From: Photobacterium aquimaris
GTDB taxonomy: Bacteria > Pseudomonadota > Gammaproteobacteria > Enterobacterales > Vibrionaceae
DNA length: 47,910 bases
Assembly: GCF_002954455.1 (NCBI RefSeq)
Contig: NZ_MSCC01000001.1
Coordinates: forward strand, 1,315,744-1,363,653
Direction of reading: 5' to 3'
Shown here: piece by piece, positions 16,121 through 25,477 of the stretch
Position numbering within the stretch: position 1 is the first letter of the stretch
Layout of the letters: each line of letters begins with the position of its first letter
Translations under genes and position numbers: made by a program
Notes under the pieces: generated by a model
What the model was told of the DNA's origin: nothing
The model's input: the letters and a program-made list of their open reading frames with translations, nothing else
The model's database searches: none

Positions 16121-17008
16121 ATGCACGCACGTGTTATAAAAGCATTTAGCTTATTACCTGCTGAATTGGCGTCAGCTTTAAAGCCTATTATTGAAGCTTC
16201 AGATTTCGATTCCACTATCAGTCCTGAGCAATTCGAACTTTTATTATCAACGACTCAAATGACTGATACTGAACTTCGCTTGGCTCTCCTTCCTATTGCT
16301 GCTTCTTATGCTGTTGTGCCTATTTCTAATTTCTATGTTGGCGCGATTGTGCGTGGCACATCTGGTCGCCTATATTTTGGTGCCAATATGGAATTTGAAA
16401 ACGCGAGTATGGCTTGTACCATTCACGCTGAGCAATCTGCGATCAGCCATGCATGGATCAAAGGTGAAGCAGGCATTAAAGATGTCACTATCAATTACAG
16501 CCCATGTGGCCACTGTCGTCAGTTCATGAATGAATTAACCTCAGCTAAAGATATGATCATTCAGCTGCCGCAACGTGAACCAATGACATTACAGCAATAT
16601 TTACCAGATTCATTTGGTCCACTTGATTTAGGCATTAAAGATGGCTTGTTAAGTGACATTGATAACGGTATTAATATCGAAGAAGATGCAGCATTGGTTG
16701 TTACTGCTTGTAAAGCGGCTAACCGTTCACACGCACCTTATTCTAAAAACTTCAGTGGCGTAGCATTAAAAGCTCAAGACGGTCGTGTTTTTGAAGGGAT
16801 GTATGCAGAAAACGCAGCATTTAACCCAAGCTTGCCACCACTGCAAGTTGCATTGATTAATATGAACATGTCTAACTATCCGCTTTCTGAAATTGTTGAA
16901 GCGGCATTAGTAGAAAGTGCTGAAAGCCAAATAAGCCAACTTGCACGCACTCAAGCATTATTAGAAGCACTGAACCCAGATGTGCAACTAACCTATGTTG
17001 CTTATTAA
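16121..17008 (+). CDS. cdd: Cytidine deaminase
   Basis: 295 residues, the length of the long enterobacterial type with two deaminase-fold halves. The active site lies in the first half: HAEQSAISHAW (His ligand and catalytic Glu) and PCGHCRQF (two Cys ligands for zinc). The second half (SHAPYSKNFSGVALKAQDGRVFEGMYAENAAFNPSLPP) is the degenerate domain. It deaminates cytidine and deoxycytidine to uridine and deoxyuridine in pyrimidine salvage. AAGGAG precedes the ATG. A CRP site upstream fits carbon-catabolite control. Confidence 0.96.
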   Translation: MHARVIKAFSLLPAELASALKPIIEASDFDSTISPEQFELLLSTTQMTDTELRLALLPIAASYAVVPISNFYVGAIVRGTSGRLYFGANMEFENASMACTIHAEQSAISHAWIKGEAGIKDVTINYSPCGHCRQFMNELTSAKDMIIQLPQREPMTLQQYLPDSFGPLDLGIKDGLLSDIDNGINIEEDAALVVTACKAANRSHAPYSKNFSGVALKAQDGRVFEGMYAENAAFNPSLPPLQVALINMNMSNYPLSEIVEAALVESAESQISQLARTQALLEALNPDVQLTYVAY

Positions 17009-17032
17009 ACTGATAATTGTTTAAAAAATACA

Positions 17033-17059
17033 AAAAAACCGCCTTCATGGCGGTTTTTT
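17033..17059 (+). terminator. Terminator of cdd
   Basis: AAAAAACCGCC (17033-17043), loop TTCAT, GGCGGTTTTTT (17049-17059). Confidence 0.9.
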
Positions 17060-17134
17060 GTTAACTAAACTTGAACAATGTTGGCTATCAAACATCAAAA
17101 GCGTATCATCTTGCCACCTTATTATTAGAAGCCA

Positions 17135-18016
17135 ATGTCAATGTCTCAAACACATAATCCTTTGCAAGGCGCAGCATGGATGCTTACAGCTGGGCTCGCG
17201 TTCGCTATCGTGAACAGTTTAGCCCAGTACCTTAGTATCAAAATGGGTGTTCCTTCAACCTCTGTTGCTTTGATCCAATATTTCATTGCGCTGATCGCGA
17301 TGCTCCCTTGGTTGCGTACTCTTGGTATTCGTCAATCGCTTAGAACAAATCACTTTTGGCTACACTGTTTACGGGTGTTTTTTGCGGTTATTGGTATTCA
17401 ATTATGGTTATGGGCCTTGGCCTACCCAGTACCTATTTGGCAAGGCATTGCGTTGCTGATGATTTCACCGCTATTTGCCACTATCGGTTCTGGGCTAATT
17501 CTAAAAGAAAAAGTAGGTAAAGCACGCTGGTTTGCTACCTTAGCCGGATTTGTTGGTGCGATGATAATTCTTGAGCCATGGTCTGAAGATTTTAATATCG
17601 CGACCTTGTTGCCTGTTGGCGCAGCGTTCTTCTGGGCTGCTTATTCTTTAATGGTGAAAAAGCAATCAAGCCATGAGTCGCCAACCACTATCGTGATGTA
17701 TCTGCTTATTTTAATGACGCCGTTTAACCTTCTTTTAGCCGCGCCAGATTTTACTATGCCAACAGTGAGCTTTAGCTGGTGGCTATTAATTCTAGCAGGT
17801 CTCCTTACAGGCTTAGCACAATGGGCAATTGCAAAAGCTTACGCAGTGGCCGATGCTTCTTTTGTTCAGCCATTTGACCATGCAAAATTACCGCTAAACG
17901 TATTAGGTGGTTGGCTGGTGTTTGGTTGGGCACCTCCTGGTCGACTCTGGCTTGGTGCGGCGATTATTATTCTCTCGGTTGCCTTTATTACCCACTGGGA
18001 AAATCGCAAAAAATAA
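17135..18016 (+). CDS. EamA/DMT-family transporter
   Basis: 293 residues with about ten hydrophobic segments in two EamA repeats. The first runs from residue ~12 to 137 (AWMLTAGLAFAIVNSLAQYL...PLFATIGSGLILKEKVGKARWFATLAGFVGAMIILEPW) and the second from ~150 (AAFFWAAYSLMVKK...LGGWLVFGWAPPGRLWLGAAIIILS). Drug/metabolite transporters export amino acids, metabolites or drugs; the substrate cannot be read from sequence. It stands alone between two terminators. The in-frame ATG six nt later could be the real start. Confidence 0.88.
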   Translation: MSMSQTHNPLQGAAWMLTAGLAFAIVNSLAQYLSIKMGVPSTSVALIQYFIALIAMLPWLRTLGIRQSLRTNHFWLHCLRVFFAVIGIQLWLWALAYPVPIWQGIALLMISPLFATIGSGLILKEKVGKARWFATLAGFVGAMIILEPWSEDFNIATLLPVGAAFFWAAYSLMVKKQSSHESPTTIVMYLLILMTPFNLLLAAPDFTMPTVSFSWWLLILAGLLTGLAQWAIAKAYAVADASFVQPFDHAKLPLNVLGGWLVFGWAPPGRLWLGAAIIILSVAFITHWENRKK

Positions 18017-18023
18017 CCTTTTT

Positions 18024-18051
18024 AAAACCGCTTATGATAAGCGGTTTTTTT
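18024..18051 (+). terminator. Terminator of the EamA gene
   Basis: AAAACCGCTTAT pairs with the downstream TAAGCGGTTTT and runs into a T tract. Confidence 0.88.
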
Positions 18052-18096
18052 ATTCTTTTTTTATTAATCGTTATGCTCAAGCCTTAATTAGATCAA

Positions 18097-18112
18097 AAGC
18101 AAACGATTGCGC
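18097..18112 (+). promoter_or_regulatory. PurR-like operator upstream of purT
   Basis: AAGCAAACGATTGCGC closely follows the PurR consensus ACGCAAACGTTTGCGT and lies 67 nt before purT. It implies purine repression. Confidence 0.7.
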
Positions 18113-18178
18113 AAAGATTTAAATAAGGTATTATTGGTTTCAGATTTCACCTTTAATGATTAATCGTAAGGAATATCA

Positions 18179-19354
18179 ATGTTTGGTACAGCTACTTGTT
18201 CTGATGCAACCCGTGTATTACTGCTTGGCTCTGGTGAGCTAGGTAAAGAAGTTGCTATTGAGTGTCAGCGCCTTGGGCTTGAAGTCATTGCCGTTGATCG
18301 TTATGAGAACGCACCAGCAATGCAGGTTGCCCACCGTAGCCATGTGATTGATATGCTAGATGGTGATGCTCTGAAACGCATTATTACACTAGAGAAACCC
18401 CATTTTGTAGTGCCTGAAATTGAAGCGATTGCAACTGATACTCTGGTTGAACTTGAAAGCCAAGGTATCAATGTTGTACCAACAGCTAATGCGACCAAAC
18501 TAACCATGAACCGTGAAGGTATTCGTCGTTTAGCCGCTGAAACATTAGCTATTCCAACTTCCCCTTACGAATTCTCAGATCAATACGCGGATTTTGAAGC
18601 CTCTGTTCACCGTGTGGGTATGCCATGCGTAGTTAAACCTATCATGAGCTCATCAGGTAAAGGTCAGAGCGTGATCAAAACCGCAGCCGATATTGAATCA
18701 GCTTGGCATTATGCGCAAGAAGGTGGCCGTGCGGGTGCCGGTCGTGTGATTGTGGAAGGCTTTGTTGATTTTGATTATGAAATTACGCTGCTAACTGTGC
18801 GTGCTGTTGATGGTATTCATTTCTGTGCTCCTATCGGCCATCGCCAGCAAGATGGTGATTACCGTGAGTCATGGCAGCCACAACAAATGTCTGCTGCTGC
18901 TCTAAAAGCGGCAGAGGACGTTGCTCAGAAGGTTGTGAACGAATTAGGTGGTTACGGTTTGTTTGGCGTAGAGCTGTTTGTTAAAGGTGACACTGTGCTA
19001 TTTAGTGAAGTTTCTCCACGTCCACACGATACTGGTATGGTGACTCTTATTTCTCAACAGTTGTCTGAGTTTGCACTCCATGTTCGTGCTTTCTTAGGGT
19101 TGCCGATTGAGCAAATTACGCATTATGGCGCATCAGCTTCAGCGGTTATTCTTGCCGAAGGCGTATCGACCAATATTCGATTTGATAACCTTGTTACGGC
19201 GTTATCGCGTCCACAAACACAAGTGCGACTTTTTGGTAAGCCTGAAATCGATGGTCGCCGTCGCCTCGGTGTTGCACTCACTCGCCGTGATGACATCGAT
19301 ACTGCTGTCACTGATGCTATTGCCACAGCAGCAGACGTTAAGGTCATTATGTAG
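18179..19354 (+). CDS. purT: Formate-dependent phosphoribosylglycinamide formyltransferase 2
   Basis: 391 residues, full length. The ATP-grasp enzyme starts with [41 protein letters not shown] (several segments together), then [29 protein letters not shown] as the ATP-binding loop, [25 protein letters not shown] and a C-terminal [19 protein letters not shown]. It makes formyl-GAR from GAR, formate and ATP, step three of de novo purine synthesis. AAGGAA lies before the ATG. It is monocistronic, with a PurR-like box upstream and a bidirectional terminator downstream. Confidence 0.97.
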   Translation: MFGTATCSDATRVLLLGSGELGKEVAIECQRLGLEVIAVDRYENAPAMQVAHRSHVIDMLDGDALKRIITLEKPHFVVPEIEAIATDTLVELESQGINVVPTANATKLTMNREGIRRLAAETLAIPTSPYEFSDQYADFEASVHRVGMPCVVKPIMSSSGKGQSVIKTAADIESAWHYAQEGGRAGAGRVIVEGFVDFDYEITLLTVRAVDGIHFCAPIGHRQQDGDYRESWQPQQMSAAALKAAEDVAQKVVNELGGYGLFGVELFVKGDTVLFSEVSPRPHDTGMVTLISQQLSEFALHVRAFLGLPIEQITHYGASASAVILAEGVSTNIRFDNLVTALSRPQTQVRLFGKPEIDGRRRLGVALTRRDDIDTAVTDAIATAADVKVIM

Positions 19355-19375
19355 CCTTAGCGGCGCAATAAAGAC

Positions 19376-19404
19376 AACAAAGGCGTCATAATGACGCCTT
19401 TGTT
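19376..19404. terminator. Bidirectional terminator between purT and tpm
   Basis: AACAAAGGCGTCAT (19376-19389) and ATGACGCCTTTGTT (19391-19404) are exact reverse complements around a single base. It serves two convergent genes. Confidence 0.88.
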
Positions 19405-19429
19405 ATTTATCTCACCGCATTAGTATTAA

Positions 19430-20068
19430 TTAGACTTCAATTAACCATACTTCTTCAGCAAAACGTTCTACTCCCTGTCGACGACGAGGATGGTTTTCAT
19501 CTGCGTCATCACGCGCTAAATGAGTGATCTTGCAACCTTTGAATAACGTTGCTATTTCAGCTTCAGGTACAGAAAACGGAGGGCCATCCATTTGTGACTG
19601 CGGATAATCGAGTGTTATCAATAAAATTCGTCCACCTGGCTTTACCAAACTCAATAAACGTTCTACATAACGTTCACGCATTGTTTGTGGCATGGCGATT
19701 AAAGCGGCGCGATCATAAACCACATCAACTGGCGCGACAGGAACGGTAAAGTAATCGCCCTGATAAATCGTGATCTCATCAAAAGAATACACATGTTCGC
19801 TCCCTACCCCTGTTACTAACGGCGTGTAGAGATTCTCAGCAAAGAACGCTTTAACAGCGATATCACTTAGCTCAATACCAACCACATCGTTATGATGCGT
19901 CGCTAACCAAACTAAATCTTCTGACTTGCCACACATAGGAACAAGCACTCGATCATCACGTTGAGCATTAACCCGAGGCCAATATTTCACCAACAACGGA
20001 TTGACATCGGTCAGATGAAAACCAATCCGATCTTCAGCCCAACGGCTATGCCAAAATTCAGCGTCCAT
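19430..20068 (-). CDS. tpm: Thiopurine S-methyltransferase
   Basis: 212 residues, typical length. The N terminus MDAEFWHSRWAEDRIGFHL, then RVLVPMCGKSEDLVWLA (the SAM-binding loop), VVGIELSDIAVKAFF, VYDRAALIAMPQTMRERYV and ILLITLDYPQ are hallmarks of bacterial TPMT. In bacteria it methylates thiopurines and has been linked to tellurite and selenium methylation. GAAGG lies just upstream of the start. It is monocistronic and convergent with purT. Confidence 0.93.
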   Translation of the reverse strand: MDAEFWHSRWAEDRIGFHLTDVNPLLVKYWPRVNAQRDDRVLVPMCGKSEDLVWLATHHNDVVGIELSDIAVKAFFAENLYTPLVTGVGSEHVYSFDEITIYQGDYFTVPVAPVDVVYDRAALIAMPQTMRERYVERLLSLVKPGGRILLITLDYPQSQMDGPPFSVPEAEIATLFKGCKITHLARDDADENHPRRRQGVERFAEEVWLIEV

Positions 20069-20231
20069 GAATTACCTTCTTTTTTTATATATTTTATTTG
20101 GTGTTAGTTGACCATAAGTCGGTATTGATACTCAAGGATTAAGTTCAGTGAAAAATAGGGACAGCAGGAAAATAGGAGGAACAAATAGAGGCAAGCAGGT
20201 AAAGCTACATACTAATTAACTATAATCAACA

Positions 20232-20260
20232 AAAAAGGGATGCCACCGCATCCCCTTTTT
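20232..20260 (-). terminator. Terminator downstream of the 97-residue gene
   Basis: GGGATGC (20237-20243), loop CACC, GCATCCC (20248-20254), with A and T tracts on both sides. The 281-bp interval 20069-20349 otherwise shows nothing I can name. Confidence 0.75.
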
Positions 20261-20349
20261 ATTGACCACGCTAAACAGCTAGATCAAAAATCTGTTTTTC
20301 AATTTTTCTATCGGAGAGTCATTGAATAACGATTGGAAGCCACTCAGGT

Positions 20350-20643
20350 TTATGAAATTCTGAATAGTTTAATCGAATCACGACGAACCGTTACACCACG
20401 GAAAGTTACTGGCTCTAGCAATGTCATTAGTTGCTTAGAAACAAAAAACTTACCGCCGTAGCTACGATCACCGCCACGATTAACCCAATCAGCAAATTCA
20501 TCAGCCAGACTGAACATTGAGTTACCGACTAATAAAACTAGAACTTTAGCGACTTCACTATCGTTCTGACGGTTAAACTCTGCGTCACGAACTTTTTTAC
20601 GATATTCGTCGACAATTCTTTCAAGGCACTCAAATCTGCTCAT
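20350..20643 (-). CDS. Conserved-looking hypothetical protein
   Basis: 97 residues from the ATG at 20643, chosen for GGTGGT upstream; the frame is open to 20685 without a ribosome site. Soluble, mixed helix and strand, with an amphipathic centre (EVAKVLVLLVGNSMFSLADEFADWVNRGGD) and a basic C-terminal end (VTFRGVTVRRDSIKLFRIS). No signal peptide or known motif. I do not recognise it. It is monocistronic with its own terminator. Confidence 0.6.
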   Translation of the reverse strand: MSRFECLERIVDEYRKKVRDAEFNRQNDSEVAKVLVLLVGNSMFSLADEFADWVNRGGDRSYGGKFFVSKQLMTLLEPVTFRGVTVRRDSIKLFRIS

Positions 20644-20826
20644 ATACACCACCATAAAAATCGAGGCGTGGATACTACTGCTCAACTCCCGTTAAATCAA
20701 GCCATCTCGGCATGTTTCTTGTGTTTAATCATTAATTTTATCAATTTGTAAACATTTTTGATACTTATCACTAAAGTAATGCGAGTTTATCATCATAATT
20801 TATCATTTTCATGAAACTTTTATTTA

Positions 20827-20837
20827 AAATGCATCTT
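20827..20837 (+). promoter_or_regulatory. NsrR-like half site upstream of ygbA
   Basis: AAATGCATCTT is the reverse complement of AAGATGCATTT, the known NsrR motif of gammaproteobacteria. It lies about 45 nt before the ygbA start, suggesting derepression by nitric oxide. Confidence 0.55.
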
Positions 20838-20881
20838 TATAAGCGTTAGAATAATTCCTTTTACTCATAACGGTGACAAAC

Positions 20882-21289
20882 GTGGATAAAAACACTGACT
20901 TTTGTCTATCTGGTACACTTAATACTGAATTTATTACCATAACTGCAATGATTGACTTTTATTGCTTAAATCACCATCAAACTAATACCACTCCATTTCA
21001 GCGCTGTACTGATTGTGAGCAATTTAGAAGCTATGTAAAACACCGTCTTGATCGATGCCCTTATGGCGAAAATAAACCCAGCTGTAAACAATGCCCTATC
21101 CATTGTTATAAGCCACAACAAAAGCTCAAATCACAAACGATAATGCGTTATTCAGGGCCTAAAATGTTACTCAAGCACCCTATTATGGCAATCAGGCATT
21201 TAGTCCATGATAAAAAAGCACTACCGCCACTTACCAAAGACATGCAATCTAATCATAAAAAAAGAAAAACATTAATAACTAATAAATAG
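20882..21289 (+). CDS. ygbA: YgbA-family nitrosative-stress-associated protein
   Basis: 135 residues from a GTG at 20882 with GGTGA upstream; another GTG at 20873 is possible. The family core is visible: YCLNHHQTN...CTDCEQFRSYVKHRLDRCPYGENKPSCKQCPIHCYKP, with six or more Cys in CxxC-type pairs, then MRYSGPKMLLKHPIMAIRHL. This is the 'nitrous oxide-stimulated promoter' family (YgbA in E. coli), part of the NsrR regulon. The Cys pattern suggests metal binding. The last ~30 residues are basic and not conserved. The NsrR-like site upstream supports the call. Confidence 0.85.
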   Translation: MDKNTDFCLSGTLNTEFITITAMIDFYCLNHHQTNTTPFQRCTDCEQFRSYVKHRLDRCPYGENKPSCKQCPIHCYKPQQKLKSQTIMRYSGPKMLLKHPIMAIRHLVHDKKALPPLTKDMQSNHKKRKTLITNK

Positions 21290-21362
21290 CAATTATAGAA
21301 CAATGTTTTCTTGAGCTTTAAGTGATTATTTTAATGAAAGGTATGTATGAGGAGATGTAGAA

Positions 21363-21390
21363 AGCAGCCTTTAGATAAGTAAAGACTGCT
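21363..21390. terminator. Weak stem-loop between convergent genes
   Basis: AGCAG-C-CTTTA pairs with TAAAG-A-CTGCT around GATAAG, with one mismatch. There is no long T tract, so it is a tentative terminator. Confidence 0.4.
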
Positions 21391-21414
21391 TAATGATATT
21401 CCAGCCGAAGCTAT

Positions 21415-21786
21415 TTAGTTACGGTAAAAATCAATCACTTCAATTTTTACAGGGGTATTCTTTTTGGTTAGTTCAACAGTAAATTGATCTTCATCAACCA
21501 CTTTTGCGTCTTTTGCACCATCACCAACAACACTTACTCCTTCGATTTTGGTGTAAAGTTTGCTGTAATCATAGTGCATAGTAACGGTTACTTTTGTTGG
21601 CGCAGAAGTTGATAATTCAAAAGTACAAATACCCGTTGGACAAAATACATCAATATCTTCAGGTGATGTGACCGATACAGTATCAACATTTTTCACAGGA
21701 GTCGCAGTCACAGTTGCTTCGCTATTACAGCCAGCTAAAAGCAGTGTTGCTGCCACCACAAGAAAACCTAATTGACTTTTTTTCAC
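21415..21786 (-). CDS. Small lipoprotein of unknown function
   Basis: 123 residues. The signal sequence is MKKSQLGFLVVAATLLLAGC with lipobox LLAGC, so Cys20 is the likely lipidated residue. The mature part is Val/Thr-rich and beta-like, with a Cys pair in VFCPTGICTFEL that may form a disulfide. It is probably outer-membrane or periplasm-facing. I do not recognise a family. It stands alone, upstream of rsuA in position but with its own promoter region. Confidence 0.78.
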   Translation of the reverse strand: MKKSQLGFLVVAATLLLAGCNSEATVTATPVKNVDTVSVTSPEDIDVFCPTGICTFELSTSAPTKVTVTMHYDYSKLYTKIEGVSVVGDGAKDAKVVDEDQFTVELTKKNTPVKIEVIDFYRN

Positions 21787-21856
21787 CGATTTATCCTCAT
21801 TAAATTACATACTGCGATATCTATTTTAGATCACGGTATCGCACCATTGTTAGTAT

Positions 21857-22549
21857 TTATTGTTGACGTAATGCCTTAATTTCATCACTGGTTAAATAGC
21901 GCCATTGACCTTCGCTAACATCTAACGTTACATCACCGATCGCCTCACGATGTAAGCCAACAACTTTATTGCCAATGCTTGCAAACATACGTTTTACTTG
22001 ATGAAACTTACCTTCTGTAATGGTTAATAACACCTGTTTTTCATCAATAATAGCTAATGAGGCTGGTGCGGTAAGCTGGGTTTCACCTTGTAACTGAATG
22101 CCTTGTGCGAATAACTGTTTCGCATTTGCATCAAGGGGTTGACGAAGTTTAACTCGGTATACTTTAGGGCATAGTTTATTGGGAGAAGTAATATTAAATG
22201 ACCACCGACCATCATCTGTAATCAGAACTAAACCTGTTGTATCTGCATCTAACCGCCCTACAATATGGAGTTCTTGTGGACGTTCTATATCAATGTAATT
22301 AAACAATGACGGATAGACTTCATCAATATTCGAGCAAATGGTCTGTGCTGGCTTGTGCATTAATAGATAACGAAATGGACGAGGATAGAGTCGCACTCCT
22401 GCTCGTCTCACATCATTATTTTCATGTACTTGAGTTGCAGTGTCAGTGATAACACCACCATTGACCATTATTTCGCCATCAATAATGGCGGCAATGGCTT
22501 GCTCTTTAGTAAGTGCGGTACTTTTACAAACAAATTTATCAAGGCGCAT
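21857..22549 (-). CDS. rsuA: 16S rRNA pseudouridine synthase RsuA-like
   Basis: 230 residues. An N-terminal S4 domain (MRLDKFVCKSTALTKEQAIAAIIDGEIMVNG, two parts) is followed by the catalytic GRLDADTTGL with the nucleophilic Asp, and TEGKFHQVKRMFASIGNKVVGLHR as the conserved second block. The DAD-TTGL form is that of the RsuA/RluB/E/F group; the length and S4 domain favour RsuA, which modifies U516 of 16S rRNA. A hairpin at 22559-22583 (GCTCTTT paired with AAAGAGC) lies across the region just before the start and may cover the ribosome site. Confidence 0.88.
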   Translation of the reverse strand: MRLDKFVCKSTALTKEQAIAAIIDGEIMVNGGVITDTATQVHENNDVRRAGVRLYPRPFRYLLMHKPAQTICSNIDEVYPSLFNYIDIERPQELHIVGRLDADTTGLVLITDDGRWSFNITSPNKLCPKVYRVKLRQPLDANAKQLFAQGIQLQGETQLTAPASLAIIDEKQVLLTITEGKFHQVKRMFASIGNKVVGLHREAIGDVTLDVSEGQWRYLTSDEIKALRQQ

Positions 22550-22680
22550 AAAAATATCGCTCTTTCTCTTTATTAAAAGAGCAATGATTATCCCTGTCCG
22601 TCAGTAATAAGCAACACTTACACTAATATTTAGTCTTCCACGGCTTAATCTCACCGCATTATCAATAACCCCTAATAGCG

Positions 22681-23484
22681 TTATATCAACATTGTGCCTT
22701 TTAGTACGGTTACAGCTTGACCACTAAGCATCACTCGATGATTACCTAATAGCTCAATCTTAACCTCACCACCCCGTGATGATGCTTGATAGCCGGTTAA
22801 TCGAGTTTTATTTAACTTATTGCCCCAAAAAACCGCTAATCCACAATGTGCCGCTCCCGTTACAGGATCTTCATTAATGCCGACCCAAGGCCCAAAATGG
22901 CGTGAGATAAAATCAGTCGTATTTGTTGTTGACGGTGAGGTAACTACCACTGCTGATAACCCACCTACACTATTCAAACCATCGAAATTAGGTGCTAATG
23001 CTAATAAATCAGCTTCATTTGCAATTTCAATTAATGCCTTACCATTAAAAAAGTGACTACTCAGTACTTGATCGGCAGTTAACCCTAAATGAGTCAATAA
23101 AGCAGGTGTTGGAATAAACGTTGAGTCAATGTGTGCTGCAGGGAAATTCATATCAATGCTATTGGCATTTATCGTAACGACTAATTCCCCAGACAAAGTA
23201 TTAAAAACCAATTGTTGACCTTGGGTAACGTCGTAGTGCTGCTTGAGAATATGGGCAACCGCTAATGTGCCATGTCCGCATAATTTAACTTCAACGGTTG
23301 GTGTAAACCAGCGCAGGTTAAAGTCATCAAGCGCTAAAAAAGCAGTCTCTGGTAATGCCATTTCAGCGGCAATCGCTAACATTAAATCATCATCAAGTGC
23401 CGTTTGGGTAATGCATACACCTGCTGGGTTGCCTTTAAAAGGCTGTGATGTAAATGCATCTACTTGATAAATTGAGAGTTCCAT
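22681..23484 (-). CDS. PhzF-family isomerase/epimerase
   Basis: 267 residues. The N-terminal signature is YQVDAFTSQPFKGNPAGVC, then MALPETAFL with the conserved catalytic Glu, RWFTPTVEVKLCGHGTLAVAH, and a second-half GINEDPVTGAAHCGLAVFW. This is the PhzF/YddE family with a diaminopimelate-epimerase-like fold. PhzF itself isomerises a phenazine precursor; most chromosomal homologues have no assigned substrate. No phenazine genes are nearby, so a housekeeping role is more likely. Confidence 0.92.
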   Translation of the reverse strand: MELSIYQVDAFTSQPFKGNPAGVCITQTALDDDLMLAIAAEMALPETAFLALDDFNLRWFTPTVEVKLCGHGTLAVAHILKQHYDVTQGQQLVFNTLSGELVVTINANSIDMNFPAAHIDSTFIPTPALLTHLGLTADQVLSSHFFNGKALIEIANEADLLALAPNFDGLNSVGGLSAVVVTSPSTTNTTDFISRHFGPWVGINEDPVTGAAHCGLAVFWGNKLNKTRLTGYQASSRGGEVKIELLGNHRVMLSGQAVTVLKGTMLI

Positions 23485-23723
23485 CAGTTTTCCTTAACAA
23501 TAATGTTTACTCTCTTACTACAACAGAAAAAGTCCTCGATTACTACCAATCTAGACACATCACTATATACCTATAAGGCATTAAATGAGCGCTACTTCAA
23601 TTAATTGATTAATTTAATAAATATTGTTTGGCGCATTTGCAAAGCTAGGCTAATATCGCGCAACTTTGGTAATTGGACCATTCCACAAACCAATACAATC
23701 TCTTTATAATCATTAGGTTAACC

Positions 23724-24497
23724 ATGTCTTATAACGCTTTATACACTGATTTGTCTGGCTACTATGATTTAATGTGTGCTGATATTGATTACCAAGAACA
23801 AAGTAATTGTATTCGTAGACTCCACCAGCTATTTGGCAATCAAGGCACTCGTTATCTTGATCTCGCTTGTGGTACTGGTCCACATGTTGAGCATTTTATT
23901 GGTTATGGCTATCAAGCAAGTGGCTTAGATATTAATCAGCCAATGCTCAATATTGCTCAACAGCGTTGTCCACAAGCTACTTTTGTGCAGCACGACATGT
24001 GTAATTTTACCGTTGATACGCAGTTAGATTTAATTACGTGTTTCCTGTATTCATTACACTACAATGCCAATATCGAAAAATTGATGCAATGTATTGAGAG
24101 TGCTTACAATGCGTTAACTGAAAATGGTGTATTTTGCTTTAATGCTGTCGACAAAGATAAAATCGATAACAGCTCTTTTGTGCGTCATACCACCGAGTTT
24201 GAAGGTGATCACTTTATGTTCCAATCTGGTTGGTATTACAACGGTGAGGGTGAGCATCAACAATTACAGCTGCATATTGAAAAAACAGCTGATAATGTTA
24301 CTCAGTCTTGGCGTGATAATCATCCAATGGTGGCGATCAACTTTGTGCAATTACAGCAATTACTTGCACCTTTTTTTGATATCACGATGTTTGAACACAG
24401 CTACGATAAAATCGTACCTTGGAACGGTCACTCTGGTAATGCTATTTTTGTTTGTGTAAAGAGACAAAATACCCTTATCAATCAGCAAGCCGCATAA
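23724..24497 (+). CDS. Class I SAM-dependent methyltransferase
   Basis: 257 residues from the ATG at 23724 (AGGT 6 nt upstream; an ATG at 23673 lacks a site). Motif I is YLDLACGTGPHVEHF (about 39-53), motif post-I is ASGLDINQPML, then FVQHDMCNF and LDLITCFLYSLHY. The substrate cannot be read, although the HYNANIEKLMQ...ALTENGVFCFN pattern is of the small-molecule (Methyltransf_25-like) type. It is monocistronic with a very strong terminator. Confidence 0.85.
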   Translation: MSYNALYTDLSGYYDLMCADIDYQEQSNCIRRLHQLFGNQGTRYLDLACGTGPHVEHFIGYGYQASGLDINQPMLNIAQQRCPQATFVQHDMCNFTVDTQLDLITCFLYSLHYNANIEKLMQCIESAYNALTENGVFCFNAVDKDKIDNSSFVRHTTEFEGDHFMFQSGWYYNGEGEHQQLQLHIEKTADNVTQSWRDNHPMVAINFVQLQQLLAPFFDITMFEHSYDKIVPWNGHSGNAIFVCVKRQNTLINQQAA

Positions 24498-24533
24498 AAA
24501 AACCTCGATCAATAGTTATTGATCGAGGTTTTT
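24498..24533. terminator. Strong terminator, 17-bp perfect stem
   Basis: AAAAACCTCGATCAATA (24498-24514) pairs exactly with TATTGATCGAGGTTTTT (24517-24533). It can act on both strands. Confidence 0.88.
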
Positions 24534-24591
24534 ACTACAAATTAATAACGAAATAATATTAGCTTATTATTATTTCAGTTATTGTTAATTA

Positions 24592-24984
24592 TTATTTAGC
24601 ACTTTCAACAGCAATCGCTTCATCAGCTGCAGCTTCTGCAGATGCTTCTTCTTCTTTTAAGAAGTTTTCTTTATCACGCTCATTTAATTCAGAACGATGT
24701 GCTAGTGGCTTTTCTTTTTTCTTGATAATTTGACGTTCTAAACGTGCAAATGCTGCATTTAATGCGTCGCTTAATTCTTTTTCATCTGCTGATGCTTCAA
24801 TATCACCAACACTTGTATTTACTGCAATTTCGACAATAAATTGACGACCTGGTTCTAATTTCATAAATACATTACGACTATGAAATACAACTTGGAATTT
24901 ATCAAATTTAGCAAACTCAGATTCAATGTGAGCTTCCATGTAATCAGGTAATTCAAAACCTTTAGCAGTTACTTTTAAAGTCAT
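24592..24984 (-). CDS. hpf: Ribosome hibernation promoting factor / sigma-54 modulation protein family
   Basis: 130 residues from the ATG at 24984 with GGTGGA upstream; the frame is open to 25065 without a site. The beta-alpha fold of the HPF/RaiA family is clear: LKVTAKGFELPDYMEAHIESEFAKFDKF...VFMKLEPGRQFIVEIAVNTSVGDIEASADEKELSDALNAAFARLERQIIKKKEKP (in parts). The last ~30 residues are an acidic Ala/Glu tail, as in RaiA (YfiA). It therefore could be RaiA rather than short HPF. It binds the decoding centre of idle ribosomes in stationary or cold conditions. Confidence 0.85.
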   Translation of the reverse strand: MTLKVTAKGFELPDYMEAHIESEFAKFDKFQVVFHSRNVFMKLEPGRQFIVEIAVNTSVGDIEASADEKELSDALNAAFARLERQIIKKKEKPLAHRSELNERDKENFLKEEEASAEAAADEAIAVESAK

Positions 24985-25477
24985 TTTTTCCACCAATAAT
25001 TTAAATAAGTTATTTATTGTTTGTGCTATTAAGATGAACCGAAATAAAAAAACAAAAAGTGACAAAGATCACACTTTTGAATTGTTTTCATCATAGGTAA
25101 AAAAATAAACCCAGTAATATCAACGATAAAAACACAAAATAAGATCAAATAACAATCAATTACCCCCAGTAAAGTTCACTAAAGATACACTTTTTGTTGT
25201 TATCTACTCAGAGAGTATTTTCAAAAAAAAATAAAATAAAATCCACCATAATTGATTTTTTGGTCTATGGTTATTTCGCTTATATGTAATTATTACTTAA
25301 CTCTCTGTTTATAATTATTGATTACGTATAATTGATTTTTTACGTTTAATTTTTAGATAATGACTTAAAATATTGCTGGCGATAAAGTATTTCAAATATT
25401 GAGCACATCAATTTATATATTTAAATGATGTCATGCTTTAGCGTTTTTAAATTTAATTTATCATTAGGTATAGAATT
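24985..25477. other. Long AT-rich intergenic region between divergent hpf and decarboxylase genes
   Basis: About 490 bp hold the two divergent promoters. The 14-mer ATAATTGATTTTTT occurs twice, at 25248-25261 and 25328-25341, 80 bp apart. No open frame or RNA-like structure stands out. Confidence 0.6.

Noticed and set aside
18024..18178. Purine riboswitch before purT
   Set aside because: The region is too short and is explained by a terminator and a PurR-like operator.
25248..25341. Two copies of ATAATTGATTTTTT as regulator sites
   Set aside because: The motif is AT-rich, not dyad-symmetric and may occur by chance; it is only noted in the gap description.
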